NCBI GenBank assembly: GCA_947626945.1
Contig: CANQUC010000016.1
Coordinates: 1-46,929 of the forward strand
Direction: 5' to 3'
DNA from: an uncultured Lachnospiraceae bacterium
Lineage (GTDB): Bacteria > Bacillota > Clostridia > Lachnospirales > Lachnospiraceae
DNA: 46,929 nt
Shown: piece by piece, positions 35,367 through 43,021 of the stretch
How positions within the stretch are numbered: the first letter of the stretch is position 1
Layout of the letters: every line of letters starts with the position of its first letter
Made by a program: the position numbers and the translations under genes
The notes under the pieces: model-generated
Databases searched by the model: none
The model's input: the letters and a program-made list of their open reading frames with translations, nothing else
What the model was told of the DNA's origin: nothing

Positions 35367-35890
35367 GGCCGGTTTCCTCCCTGTCTGCTTTCTTTTTTTT
35401 GGTGCCTTTCATAAAAAAACAACACGATTTTTTCCAGATACCGTTTGAACACAATCTGGATCTCTTCCTTTGGATGAATGGGTTTTACAAGGATCGTGGG
35501 GATCCCGGCTCTGTTTGCCCCGTAAATGTCCGTAAACAGCTGATCTCCGATAAAAACTGTGCTGTCCGGTCCGCTTCCCATCAGCTCCATGGCCGCCCGG
35601 TAATTTTTCACTGAGGGCTTATGGGCATTGCAAATATAATGTACCCGGATGTCCCGGTTGAAAGTTCTGACCCGTTCCTCCCCATTGTTGGACAGCAGGC
35701 AGGCTTCAAAGCCTGTGTCCTTAAGCCGGGCAAACAGTTCCCTGGCCCGGTGGTCTGCCGGCGCGCCATGGGGCACCAGAGTATTGTCAATGTCATAGAT
35801 CAATCCCCGGACGCCATTTTCATACAGCTGCCCATAGTCGATCTCATAAGCGGAATCTGCCCGCCGGCCGGGATAAAACCTTTGAAACAT
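35363..35890 (-). CDS. YqeG-family HAD IIIA-type phosphatase
   Basis: This 175-residue HAD-superfamily protein belongs to the YqeG group. The nucleophile motif YDIDNTLVPHGAP, motif II in LLSNNGEERV, the Lys in NAHKPSVKNY and the acidic motif FIGDQLFTDIYGANRAGI are all present, so it should be an active phosphatase. The substrate is unknown. In Firmicutes yqeG is commonly next to aroE, as here, with an ATGA overlap. It starts 23 bp after a terminator, so its promoter is probably close to or within the preceding gene end; I could not identify one. Confidence 0.88.
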   Translation of the reverse strand: MFQRFYPGRRADSAYEIDYGQLYENGVRGLIYDIDNTLVPHGAPADHRARELFARLKDTGFEACLLSNNGEERVRTFNRDIRVHYICNAHKPSVKNYRAAMELMGSGPDSTVFIGDQLFTDIYGANRAGIPTILVKPIHPKEEIQIVFKRYLEKIVLFFYERHQKKESRQGGNRP

Positions 35891-35912
35891 GGCTCTCTCC
35901 TTTTTCTATCAC

Positions 35913-35952
35913 AAAAGGGAGACTGCCTCAGACAAAGCTGAGACCGTCTCCC
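35913..35952 (-). terminator. Intrinsic terminator of the cps module
   Basis: On the minus strand, GGGAGAC pairs with GTCTCCC and inner CTCAG with CTGAG, separated by a symmetric 3-nt internal loop, then TTTTG. It follows the Ig-like gene stop by 11 bp. Confidence 0.75.
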
Positions 35953-35963
35953 ATCCTGTATGG

Positions 35964-36695
35964 TCACTGTGTCACATTCAGCGTCAGCGCTGCCAGATTG
36001 GAGGGATTTCCATCCTCATCTGTAACCCGGTAATACACCTGATATGTACCCGGCGTGTTGACATCATAGTCGTCGGACACCTGGATATTTCCATATAGCC
36101 TTTCCTCAGACGTGGTATCGTCTGTGATCTGCTTGACATACTGAAGAGGAGAAAACTCCTGTCCCGCCTGTACCGTAACGGCAGTTACGCTCAGCACCAG
36201 AAGCGGGCTTCCGCTGGGCAGCTCCGCGTGGGCGGTCTTAGCCCACATCTCTGCCATAAGAGCGTCTGTCTCGGCAGCCTGACGGGCCGCATCCTCCGGT
36301 GAAACCTGATCCTCCCCGCCTGCGTTCTGCCCGTCCTCCGGCAAAACGCCGTCAGACGATTCCTGAGTGTTATAGCTTACCTTTCGCTCTTTCTTGACAA
36401 TATTATTGCTGGAGTCCTTTGCCACATAAGTGACCACCACCTCCGCGCCGTCTTTTGAGGGAATGATCTTCGGTTCCTCCACGATCAGGAATTTGGTCAC
36501 ATCTCCGTCCTTGTCGTCAACGGCAGTGACGCCCTCCAGAAGAGCCGTCTTGTCCATATCGTCCGTATAGGTAATCTCTGTATCGGGAATTCGGATTACA
36601 GGCGGCTGATGATCCGATATCTGCCTTTCGTAAAAAAACACCGCCGCCAGAGCAATACAGATAATGCCCATTAAATTCATAACCCACTTGTTCAT
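35964..36695 (-). CDS. Membrane-anchored protein with two DUF5011/Ig-like domains
   Basis: This 243-residue protein has an N-terminal membrane anchor (LMGIICIALAAVFFYE) and an extracellular part. Domain one (about 30-105) has the DUF5011 pattern: a PP-IRIPDTEITY start, then VTAVDDKDGDVT and VTYVAKDSSNN. A Glu/Asp/Gly-rich linker leads to domain two (about 165-243) with ITDDTTSEE, VSDDYDVNTPGTYQVYYRVTDEDGN. These all-beta domains usually bind or space other proteins. It is the last gene of the cpsBCD operon, where a priming glycosyltransferase would often stand. The start at 36695 has GGAG at 6 nt. Confidence 0.78.
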   Translation of the reverse strand: MNKWVMNLMGIICIALAAVFFYERQISDHQPPVIRIPDTEITYTDDMDKTALLEGVTAVDDKDGDVTKFLIVEEPKIIPSKDGAEVVVTYVAKDSSNNIVKKERKVSYNTQESSDGVLPEDGQNAGGEDQVSPEDAARQAAETDALMAEMWAKTAHAELPSGSPLLVLSVTAVTVQAGQEFSPLQYVKQITDDTTSEERLYGNIQVSDDYDVNTPGTYQVYYRVTDEDGNPSNLAALTLNVTQ

Positions 36696-36721
36696 TTTAA
36701 TCTCCATTCCAAAGCGTTTGC

Positions 36722-37474
36722 TTACTTGCTGTCATCTTCATGGCCGTACGCGCCGTAGCCGCCATAGGCCTTGTAGCCGCCGTACTTTCCGTAGCGCTTG
36801 CCATAATATTTTCCGTAATATTTCCCATAGTAGCCATAAGTGGCCTCATGGGTATCTACCATATTCATGATCACGCCCAGAATGGGGCAGCCGCTCTTTG
36901 TCAGCTGATCCTTGACATCTCTGGCAAACCGGTAGCTGACATCCCCGTATTTGATCACAAGCACAGTGCCGTCGCACTCTTCCGCGATGACCGCCGCGTC
37001 AATGACGCTTCCCAGGGGCGGCGTGTCAATGATGATATAATCATAAATGGATTCTACCGCTTTCAGCATGTCCTTAAATACCGGGCCTCCCAGAAGCTCG
37101 GAAGGATTGGGCGGGAACGGACCCGCGAAGATCACATGCAGATCCTGCACGTTGGTCTCATAGATCACATCAATCAGGGCCGCCTGCTTAGAAAGAAAAT
37201 GGGTAAATCCTTTGACCTCGCTGTCAATTTTAAATTCCTTGAGCATAACGCTCTTTCTCAGATCCGCGTCGATAAGCAGCACCCTTTTTCCCACCTCGGC
37301 AAGAGAAACAGCCAGATTCAGGCTGACGGAAGACTTTCCTTCGTTTGGCATGCAGCTGGTCAGCGCAATGATCTTTTTGTCCGCGCCGCAGAAAAGAATA
37401 TTGGTACGAAGAGACTTATACGCCTCTGCTGTTTCGTAATTAAATTCTCTGTCTTTCAACGTTACTTTTTTCAT
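36722..37474 (-). CDS. cpsD: CpsD/CapB-family tyrosine kinase with Tyr-rich tail
   Basis: This cytoplasmic bacterial tyrosine kinase (250 residues) works with the membrane protein CpsC to control exopolysaccharide chain length and export. Walker A is SCMPNEGKSS (40-49), Walker A' is LLIDADLRKS, and Walker B is YIIIDTPP. The C-terminal tail (from about residue 211) has 13 tyrosines in YYGK- and YGGY-type repeats, the autophosphorylation cluster, denser than the usual four to eight. It lies 21 bp after cpsC and 26 bp before the Ig-like gene. Confidence 0.92.
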   Translation of the reverse strand: MKKVTLKDREFNYETAEAYKSLRTNILFCGADKKIIALTSCMPNEGKSSVSLNLAVSLAEVGKRVLLIDADLRKSVMLKEFKIDSEVKGFTHFLSKQAALIDVIYETNVQDLHVIFAGPFPPNPSELLGGPVFKDMLKAVESIYDYIIIDTPPLGSVIDAAVIAEECDGTVLVIKYGDVSYRFARDVKDQLTKSGCPILGVIMNMVDTHEATYGYYGKYYGKYYGKRYGKYGGYKAYGGYGAYGHEDDSK

Positions 37475-37495
37475 ACATCTTACCCTTTCTGTACA

Positions 37496-38239
37496 CTATC
37501 TCCTGCTTTTGTTTTTTTTGCGCTTCTTGCTTTTTTTGTTCTTTCTCTCATCGGGTTTCATGGGGATAGAACCAAGCACATGCAGATCCAGATACCGTTC
37601 CACTTCCTCAGAAGTCTTTAAGGTATCGTTCATCAGGAAGGTGATCACCACAATGGCGCCGGCAAGCAGGATCCCGATAACGCCGCCGATCAGCGCGTTT
37701 TTCTTCGCGTTGGGGCTTACCGGTTTTTCCGGAATATTGGCCTGGTCGGCCGTGTGCACCGCCTGCACCTCCGTAATGGTCTGAATATGGGCCGAAGCAA
37801 TATCTGTGATCGCTTCTGTGATCTTAGCCGCAAGATAAGGATCCGGATCCTCTACGCTGATGGAGATCACACGGGTATCGTTTGACTCCGATACAGACAT
37901 TTTTTTCAGAAGCTCCTCGTGGGTCAGATCCAGATTCAGGCGGGATATGGCCCCCTCTGTCACCGTCCTGGTCTTACACAGCTCGATGTAGTCTTTCGTC
38001 AGGTAAGCACTGGTCTGCATATCGCTGCTTGTAACGGTGGAAGATTCCCCGGAACGATTCAGCACATACATTTTCGCTGTTGAAACATACTGAGGCGTAA
38101 TAAACAGTTTTGTACACACCAGGGCGATCAGCGCGAACATCAGCCCGCTCAGGATAATGGCACCAAGATGTGAACGGATTACGATCAATAACTGTAACAG
38201 GTCAATTTCCAATTCATCGTTTTGTTGTGTTGTTTCCAT
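37496..38239 (-). CDS. cpsC: CpsC/Wzz-family chain-length regulator and kinase activator
   Basis: This 247-residue membrane protein has two membrane segments, near 27-45 and 177-202, enclosing an extracellular Wzz domain. It starts with an acidic cytoplasmic DELEIDLLQLL segment typical of CapA/CpsC. PEKPVSPNAKKN just before the second membrane segment is the conserved Wzz proline region. The C-terminus is extremely basic (KKSKKRKKNKSRR); in such two-protein systems the CpsC C-terminus activates the kinase CpsD. It lies 10 bp after cpsB. Confidence 0.9.
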   Translation of the reverse strand: METTQQNDELEIDLLQLLIVIRSHLGAIILSGLMFALIALVCTKLFITPQYVSTAKMYVLNRSGESSTVTSSDMQTSAYLTKDYIELCKTRTVTEGAISRLNLDLTHEELLKKMSVSESNDTRVISISVEDPDPYLAAKITEAITDIASAHIQTITEVQAVHTADQANIPEKPVSPNAKKNALIGGVIGILLAGAIVVITFLMNDTLKTSEEVERYLDLHVLGSIPMKPDERKNKKSKKRKKNKSRR

Positions 38240-38249
38240 TCTTTTCTCC

Positions 38250-38978
38250 CTACATATACTCGTTAGATATTAGTTTCCCGGGGTTGTCGATCAGCAGTCT
38301 TTCCGCGGTATCCTCCCCGAATTTTCTGGCCAGATACTGGGCGCACGGCCCGATATTCGGCATCCGGTCTGTGGTGTCATGGGCATCGGACCCAATCAGA
38401 TGGACAAGATCCTGCCGGATCAGCTTTTTGCAGAAACCGCGGACCGGTCTGCCCTCATCCCCAAGGATGCTTGCCGCGTTTACCTGGATGAAAGCGCCCA
38501 TGCGAATCAGATCCTCCACGTTTTCCGGTTCCGCAAGCAGGCAGGCACACCGCTCTGCATGAGCCACAATGGGACGGTAGCCCCACTGAAGCAGATCATG
38601 GATCCTGCCGCGAATCTCTTTGACGGATACGCCTCCAGAAAACTCCGTCAACACATATCTGGTGCCGGCCATGGTTCTTCGTTCATCCCCGTTCAGCACC
38701 GAAACCATCTCGCTTGTCACATGATACTCACAGCCCAGATGGAGCTGCAGGTCTTCTCCGACGCCGCGGGCAATCTCTTTTGTCTGTTCAAATGCCTCCC
38801 AGACCGCGTCTGCGGGCGTCTCAAACATGGCTCTTCGCAGGTGGGGCGTCAGAATCAGATTCCTTACGCCCTGCTGATATTCCATTTCCAGCAGCTTCTT
38901 TGTCTCTTCCGGCGTTTTGGAACCGTCATCCACTCCCGGAAGAATATGACAGTGCACATCAAAAAATCCTGTCCTCAT
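38250..38978 (-). CDS. cpsB: CpsB/CapC-family PHP-type protein-tyrosine phosphatase
   Basis: This manganese-dependent phosphatase (242 residues) of the PHP fold removes phosphate from CpsD tyrosines. The first metal motif is DVHCHILPGVDDGSK, followed by LILTPHLRR, GCEYHV, the VAHAERC region (VAHPER in most relatives, with Ala for Pro here) and IGSDAHDTTDR near the end. All expected His and Asp ligands are present. It is the first gene of the module, with GGAGG before the ATG and a promoter at 39028-39057. Confidence 0.93.
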   Translation of the reverse strand: MRTGFFDVHCHILPGVDDGSKTPEETKKLLEMEYQQGVRNLILTPHLRRAMFETPADAVWEAFEQTKEIARGVGEDLQLHLGCEYHVTSEMVSVLNGDERRTMAGTRYVLTEFSGGVSVKEIRGRIHDLLQWGYRPIVAHAERCACLLAEPENVEDLIRMGAFIQVNAASILGDEGRPVRGFCKKLIRQDLVHLIGSDAHDTTDRMPNIGPCAQYLARKFGEDTAERLLIDNPGKLISNEYM

Positions 38979-39027
38979 TTGTCCTCCGAAATAAAACTTA
39001 ACAACTGTTTTTTTACATACTTTGTCA

Positions 39028-39057
39028 TTTTAACACAAGTCGTTACCGGATTGCAAG
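39028..39057 (-). promoter_or_regulatory. Candidate sigma-A promoter for the cpsBCD module
   Basis: On the minus strand, TTGCAA (39052-39057) and TAAAAT (39028-39033) are separated by 18 bp, 49 bp before cpsB. Confidence 0.55.
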
Positions 39058-39070
39058 CCCTGTATCATCT

Positions 39071-39109
39071 TTTCTTTCTGTTTCTGTCTGTTTCTTTCTG
39101 TTTTTCCTT
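39071..39109. repeat. Pyrimidine-rich 10-bp tandem repeat upstream of cps
   Basis: Three near-identical decamers (TTTCTTTCTG, TTTCTGTCTG, TTTCTTTCTG) are followed by a T/C run. They lie 14 bp upstream of the cps -35 element in the 300-bp divergent region between cpsB and the ABC-F gene. Apart from this tract and the two promoters nothing else is recognisable in that region. Confidence 0.6.
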
Positions 39110-39181
39110 ATCTGTCACCATTTTGCAGAGAAAGGATCTGGTCATTATTTTTTACATCCCGGTCATTTTTATGAAAAATAC

Positions 39182-39209
39182 TTGCAAATTACCGCAAATC
39201 GTATAAAAT
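39182..39209 (+). promoter_or_regulatory. Candidate sigma-A promoter for the ABC-F gene
   Basis: TTGCAA (39182-39187) and TAAAAT (39204-39209) are separated by 16 bp; TATAAA two bases earlier is an alternative -10. The leader is about 60 nt. No attenuator hairpin like those of drug-inducible ABC-F genes is seen. Confidence 0.55.
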
Positions 39210-39278
39210 AAGTGACGTATGATTTTTTATGTTTATCAAAAGGGGTATTCGTGTGAACGCTCCGGAATGGAGATTAGT

Positions 39279-40916
39279 ATGATTAGTGCAAACAATGTGA
39301 CGCTGCGCCTTGGAAAAAAAGCGCTGTTTGAGGATGTCAATATCAAATTCACAGAGGGCAACTGTTACGGCCTGATCGGCGCCAACGGCGCCGGAAAATC
39401 CACCTTTTTAAAAATCCTTTCCGGTCAGCTGGAGCCTACAAAAGGCGACGTGGTCGTCACGCCCGGCCAGCGGCTTTCTTTTCTGCAGCAGGATCACTTC
39501 AAATACAACGACTTTACCGCTCTGGACACAGTGATCATGGGCAATCCGCGGCTTTATGAGATCATGAAAGAAAAAGACGCCATTTATGCCAAGGAGGATT
39601 TCACTGATGAAGACGGCATCCGCGCCAGCGAGCTGGAAGCGGAATTTGCCAATATGGACGGCTGGAACGCGGAGTCTGACGCGGCCATGCTGTTAAACGG
39701 CCTTGGCATCGAAACCGAATTTCATGACCGGCTTCTGAAAGATCTGGACGGATCCCAGCGGGTAAAGGTGCTGCTTGCGCAGGCCCTTTTCGGCAATCCG
39801 GACATACTGCTTCTGGATGAGCCTACCAACCATCTGGATCTGGATGCCATTGCCTGGCTGGAAGAATTTCTGATCAACTTCAACAACACGGTCATTGTGG
39901 TTTCCCATGACCGGTATTTCTTAAATAAAGTGTGTACGCACACTGCCGACATCGACTACGCCAAGATCCAGCTTTACGCCGGCAATTATGATTTCTGGTA
40001 CGAATCCAGCCAGCTTCTGCAGAAACAGATGCGGGAGGCCAATAAGAAGAAGGAAGAAAAGATCAAAGAGCTGCAGGAATTTATCTCCCGGTTCAGCGCC
40101 AACGCTTCCAAAAGCAAGCAGGCCACTTCCCGCAAGCGGGCTCTGGAAAAGATCCAGCTGGAGGAGATCAAGCCGTCCAGCAGGAAATATCCCTATATTG
40201 ATTTTCGCCCCGCCCGGGAGATCGGCAACGAAGTGCTTACGGTAGAAAATCTGTCCAAGACCATTGACGGCGTCAAGGTGCTGGATCATATTTCCTTTAT
40301 TCTGGGGCACGACGACAAGGTGGCCTTTGTGGGAAGCAACGAGCATGCCATTACCGCGCTTCTGCAGATTCTCGCGGGGGAAATGGAGCCGGATGAGGGA
40401 ACCTACAAATGGGGCGTCACCACTACCCAGTCCTATTTTCCCAAGGACAGCACAAAAGAATTTGAATGTTCCGAGACCATTGTGGACTGGCTGATGCCTT
40501 ACTCTCCCGAAAAAGACGTCACCTATGTAAGAGGCTTTCTGGGACGGATGCTGTTTGCGGGAGAAGACGGGGTGAAAAAGGTCAATGTCCTTTCCGGCGG
40601 CGAAAAGGTGCGCTGCCTGCTGTCCAAGATGATGATCCAGGCAACCAACGTGCTGCTGTTTGACGATCCCACCAACCATCTGGACATGGAATCCATTACC
40701 GCCTTAAACAACGGGCTGATCAAATTTCCCGGGGTAATCCTCTTTACTTCCCATGACCATCAGTTTGTGCAGACCACTGCCAACCGGATCATGGAAATCC
40801 TGCCTGACGGCACGCTGATCGATAAGATCACCACCTACGACGAGTATCTGGAAAGCGACGAAATGGCAAGGAAGCGCACAGTATTTTCCATGGACAACCG
40901 GGACGCCGACAACTGA
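39279..40916 (+). CDS. ABC-F family ATPase, YkpA/YbiT type
   Basis: This soluble protein of 545 residues has two ABC domains in one chain and no membrane segments. The first Walker A GANGAGKS is at 34-41, preceded by the family phrase FTEGNCYGLI. The first signature is degenerate (LDGSQRVKV), followed by LLLDEPTNHLD. A charged linker of about 80 residues leads to the second half, whose Walker A position is degenerate (GSNEHAIT); signature LSGGEKVR and LLFDDPTNHLD are intact. This pattern is typical of YkpA/YbiT proteins, which bind the ribosomal E site to relieve stalls rather than give drug resistance. The ATG at 39279 has GGAG at 6 nt; an upstream in-frame ATG lacks a site. Confidence 0.92.
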   Translation: MISANNVTLRLGKKALFEDVNIKFTEGNCYGLIGANGAGKSTFLKILSGQLEPTKGDVVVTPGQRLSFLQQDHFKYNDFTALDTVIMGNPRLYEIMKEKDAIYAKEDFTDEDGIRASELEAEFANMDGWNAESDAAMLLNGLGIETEFHDRLLKDLDGSQRVKVLLAQALFGNPDILLLDEPTNHLDLDAIAWLEEFLINFNNTVIVVSHDRYFLNKVCTHTADIDYAKIQLYAGNYDFWYESSQLLQKQMREANKKKEEKIKELQEFISRFSANASKSKQATSRKRALEKIQLEEIKPSSRKYPYIDFRPAREIGNEVLTVENLSKTIDGVKVLDHISFILGHDDKVAFVGSNEHAITALLQILAGEMEPDEGTYKWGVTTTQSYFPKDSTKEFECSETIVDWLMPYSPEKDVTYVRGFLGRMLFAGEDGVKKVNVLSGGEKVRCLLSKMMIQATNVLLFDDPTNHLDMESITALNNGLIKFPGVILFTSHDHQFVQTTANRIMEILPDGTLIDKITTYDEYLESDEMARKRTVFSMDNRDADN

Positions 40917-40943
40917 CCGGCGCTTCAAAATCCATACATCTTA

Positions 40944-40994
40944 TAAACGCCTGTCTTTCCGGCGCAGATCTGCTGCCGAAAAGACAGGCGTTTT
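40944..40994. terminator. Bidirectional terminator between the ABC-F and M15 genes
   Basis: AAACGCCTGTCTTTTCC-type arms (one unpaired base) pair across an 11-nt loop, with TTTT on plus and a comparable short T-run on minus. It serves two convergent genes. Confidence 0.8.
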
Positions 40995-41006
40995 AATTGG
41001 GCAATT

Positions 41007-41867
41007 TTAGTCAAGATAAGTTTTATACAGATAGCCTCTGGTTCCCCCTGCGTTTACCCGAACCCATTCGCTTCCAAAATCCAGCACGTCCACCAGATTT
41101 CCCCGATTCAGCTGTCCAAGCACTTTTCCGGTCAGCGAAGGCTCCTTTCTGAGCCGAACGCCGTTTCCAGTGCAGGTTCCCACATAGTAGGCCACATAAT
41201 CCTGATGGATGTATCCCCTGGTATCTCCCACCTGAGCGTAAACCCATTTGCTTTCATACCCAAGCACGTCAAACAGATTTTCGTGATTGATCGCTCCCAG
41301 GATCTTTCCGTCAGTCCCTGCCTTGCCGCGGACCCGCACACCGTTTCCGCAGCAGTATGCCACAATGTGACTGCTTTTTTCTGCCGTATTTTCCTGTTCT
41401 TCTGTTTTTGGGGCTCCGGGCAGGGGCTCCCAGGTTTTCCGGAACCTCTCGTAGGTTTTATATCTGCTCTTTAACCCAGATGGGGTACTGCCCCAGTCCG
41501 GGAGCTGCAGGTGAGGCCTGTCGATAATGGATTTCCAGTCTCCGCCCCACTCTAATCCCAGAGACTTTCCGACAGCGCCTACCTTTTCAAAAAAATTTCC
41601 CTCTTCATTGTAAGCGCCTTTTTGGTCTCCCCGGTAAAAGTCAAATGCCACGCCCCACTGGTGCATACTGCTGTAGGAGCTTCCCTTTGCGTTGGTCACA
41701 ACCGCTCCCGGCTTTGTGCGCCCCTGGGCATACAGCGCGTCCTGTTCCTTCACGGAACGGAAGCTTTCCCCGATCTTTACCGCAAGGCCCTGCCGGGCGC
41801 ATTCTTCCACCAGCTTCTGGGCCAGGATCTGCAGCCTGGGATGACACATTGTCATTTCTCTTCCCAT
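41007..41867 (-). CDS. M15-family peptidoglycan endopeptidase with two SH3 domains, no signal peptide
   Basis: This 286-residue protein is like CwlK and phage L-alanyl-D-glutamate endopeptidases. The M15 domain (about 1-130) has SFRSVKEQDALYAQGR, zinc ligands in SMHQWGVAFDF and the later His in DRPHLQLPDW. A Glu-rich linker leads to two SH3b domains (about 170-225 and 230-286), each with NGVRxR and RGYxxxxY elements for wall binding. There is no signal peptide or membrane segment, so export would need lysis, a holin or an unknown route. The ATG at 41867 has GGAAG. No phage genes surround it, so it could be a prophage remnant or a sporulation/lysis enzyme. Confidence 0.85.
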   Translation of the reverse strand: MGREMTMCHPRLQILAQKLVEECARQGLAVKIGESFRSVKEQDALYAQGRTKPGAVVTNAKGSSYSSMHQWGVAFDFYRGDQKGAYNEEGNFFEKVGAVGKSLGLEWGGDWKSIIDRPHLQLPDWGSTPSGLKSRYKTYERFRKTWEPLPGAPKTEEQENTAEKSSHIVAYCCGNGVRVRGKAGTDGKILGAINHENLFDVLGYESKWVYAQVGDTRGYIHQDYVAYYVGTCTGNGVRLRKEPSLTGKVLGQLNRGNLVDVLDFGSEWVRVNAGGTRGYLYKTYLD

Positions 41868-41991
41868 GGTATTTCTTCCTTTCTGCCGTATTCAATCAGG
41901 TGTCTTCAGACTGTTTTGCTGTCTGTAAACTTTCCTGTATTTACAATATATGCTTTACAAATTCTTTGGAAACCAAGGGGCTAAAGCAGAC

Positions 41992-42924
41992 TTAACCACC
42001 GGATCGGGATCTGTATTGGATTACGGTCTGTGAAACGGTCTGCCGCATTCCGGGATTTTCCGTACTCTGTGATGTCCCGGCTGTCTCGTTTGATTCCCCG
42101 GTTTTCTTTTTGCTTTCCACAGGCAGCTCTGATACTACCGGCAGAGAGGTATCCCCTGCTTCCGGCGCTTCTGTGGTTTTTTTCAGATGCTGTCTGCCCT
42201 CATGATCCATCTCATAATTTTCTTTATAGATCAGCTGGGAAACAGGCACGATCTCATAGCCCTTTTCCTGAAGCCCCGTGATCAGCTCATCCAAAGCGTC
42301 TTTTGTATAATCCGCTCCGTTATGGCAGAGAATAATGGATCCGTTTCCCAAATGCCTGTGATTCAGCACCGTATCCAGTATGTTTTGTTTCCCCAGGTTT
42401 TTCCAGTCCAGAGAATCCACGTCCCATTGGATCACATGATATCCGATGCTGTTTGCCGCGTCGATCAGGGTTCCGTTGTAATCGCCGTAGGGAGGCCTGA
42501 ACAGTTCCATATCCACGCCGGTCAGTTCTTTTACTTTATCATGGACCTGCTGCAGCTCCGTGACACATTCCGCTGCGGACAGCTCGCTCATGTGCTTGTG
42601 ATTTTCGCTGTGGTTTCCCAGATCATGCCCCGCGGCCGCAATGGCCTTTACATCATCCGGGTATTCCTCTACCCAGCCTCCTGTCATGAAAAACGTTACA
42701 TGGATCTGATGCTTTTCCAGTATTTCCAGAATCTGGGCGGTATCCTCATTGCCCCAGGCCGCGTCAAAAGACAGCGCTACCTGAGGCTTTTCTGTATCCA
42801 CACAGTAAATGGGCAGTTTTTTTGCCGCGGTAGCGTTTACAAACAGCGCTGCCGGCACGCCGATTGCCGTTGCAATTAAAAATAAGCAGGAAAGAGTCAA
42901 CAACGTCCACTTTGCTTTCATCAT
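41992..42924 (-). CDS. Polysaccharide deacetylase (NodB domain), membrane-anchored or secreted
   Basis: This 310-residue protein has an N-terminal hydrophobic segment (LLTLSCLFLIATAIGVPAAL) that is either a signal or an anchor. The NodB domain begins near residue 45. Motif 1 is SFDAAWGNEDT, keeping the catalytic Asp but not the second Asp of the usual TFDDG. Motif 2 HSENHKHM supplies two metal His. Motif 3 RPPYGDYNG, WDVDSLDW and SIILCHNG complete the active site. The last 60 residues are a Ser/Thr/Glu-rich tail. Likely substrates are N-acetylglucosamine or N-acetylmuramic acid residues of peptidoglycan. Relatives include sporulation-type (PdaB-like) deacetylases. Confidence 0.88.
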   Translation of the reverse strand: MMKAKWTLLTLSCLFLIATAIGVPAALFVNATAAKKLPIYCVDTEKPQVALSFDAAWGNEDTAQILEILEKHQIHVTFFMTGGWVEEYPDDVKAIAAAGHDLGNHSENHKHMSELSAAECVTELQQVHDKVKELTGVDMELFRPPYGDYNGTLIDAANSIGYHVIQWDVDSLDWKNLGKQNILDTVLNHRHLGNGSIILCHNGADYTKDALDELITGLQEKGYEIVPVSQLIYKENYEMDHEGRQHLKKTTEAPEAGDTSLPVVSELPVESKKKTGESNETAGTSQSTENPGMRQTVSQTVIQYRSRSGG

Positions 42925-43021
42925 CTTTCTCCAGGTACAATTTGATTCATTGTATGCGAAAGAAGTTGTCTGTTAGACGCGTCTTTTTCTTTCCTGCTTA
43001 TTGATTTTTTAGGGTTCCCTG

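Noticed and set aside
41007-41867. Possible prophage region around the endolysin-like gene
   Set aside because: Neighbours are housekeeping (ABC-F, deacetylase, htpG); no integrase, holin, structural gene or attachment repeat is seen.
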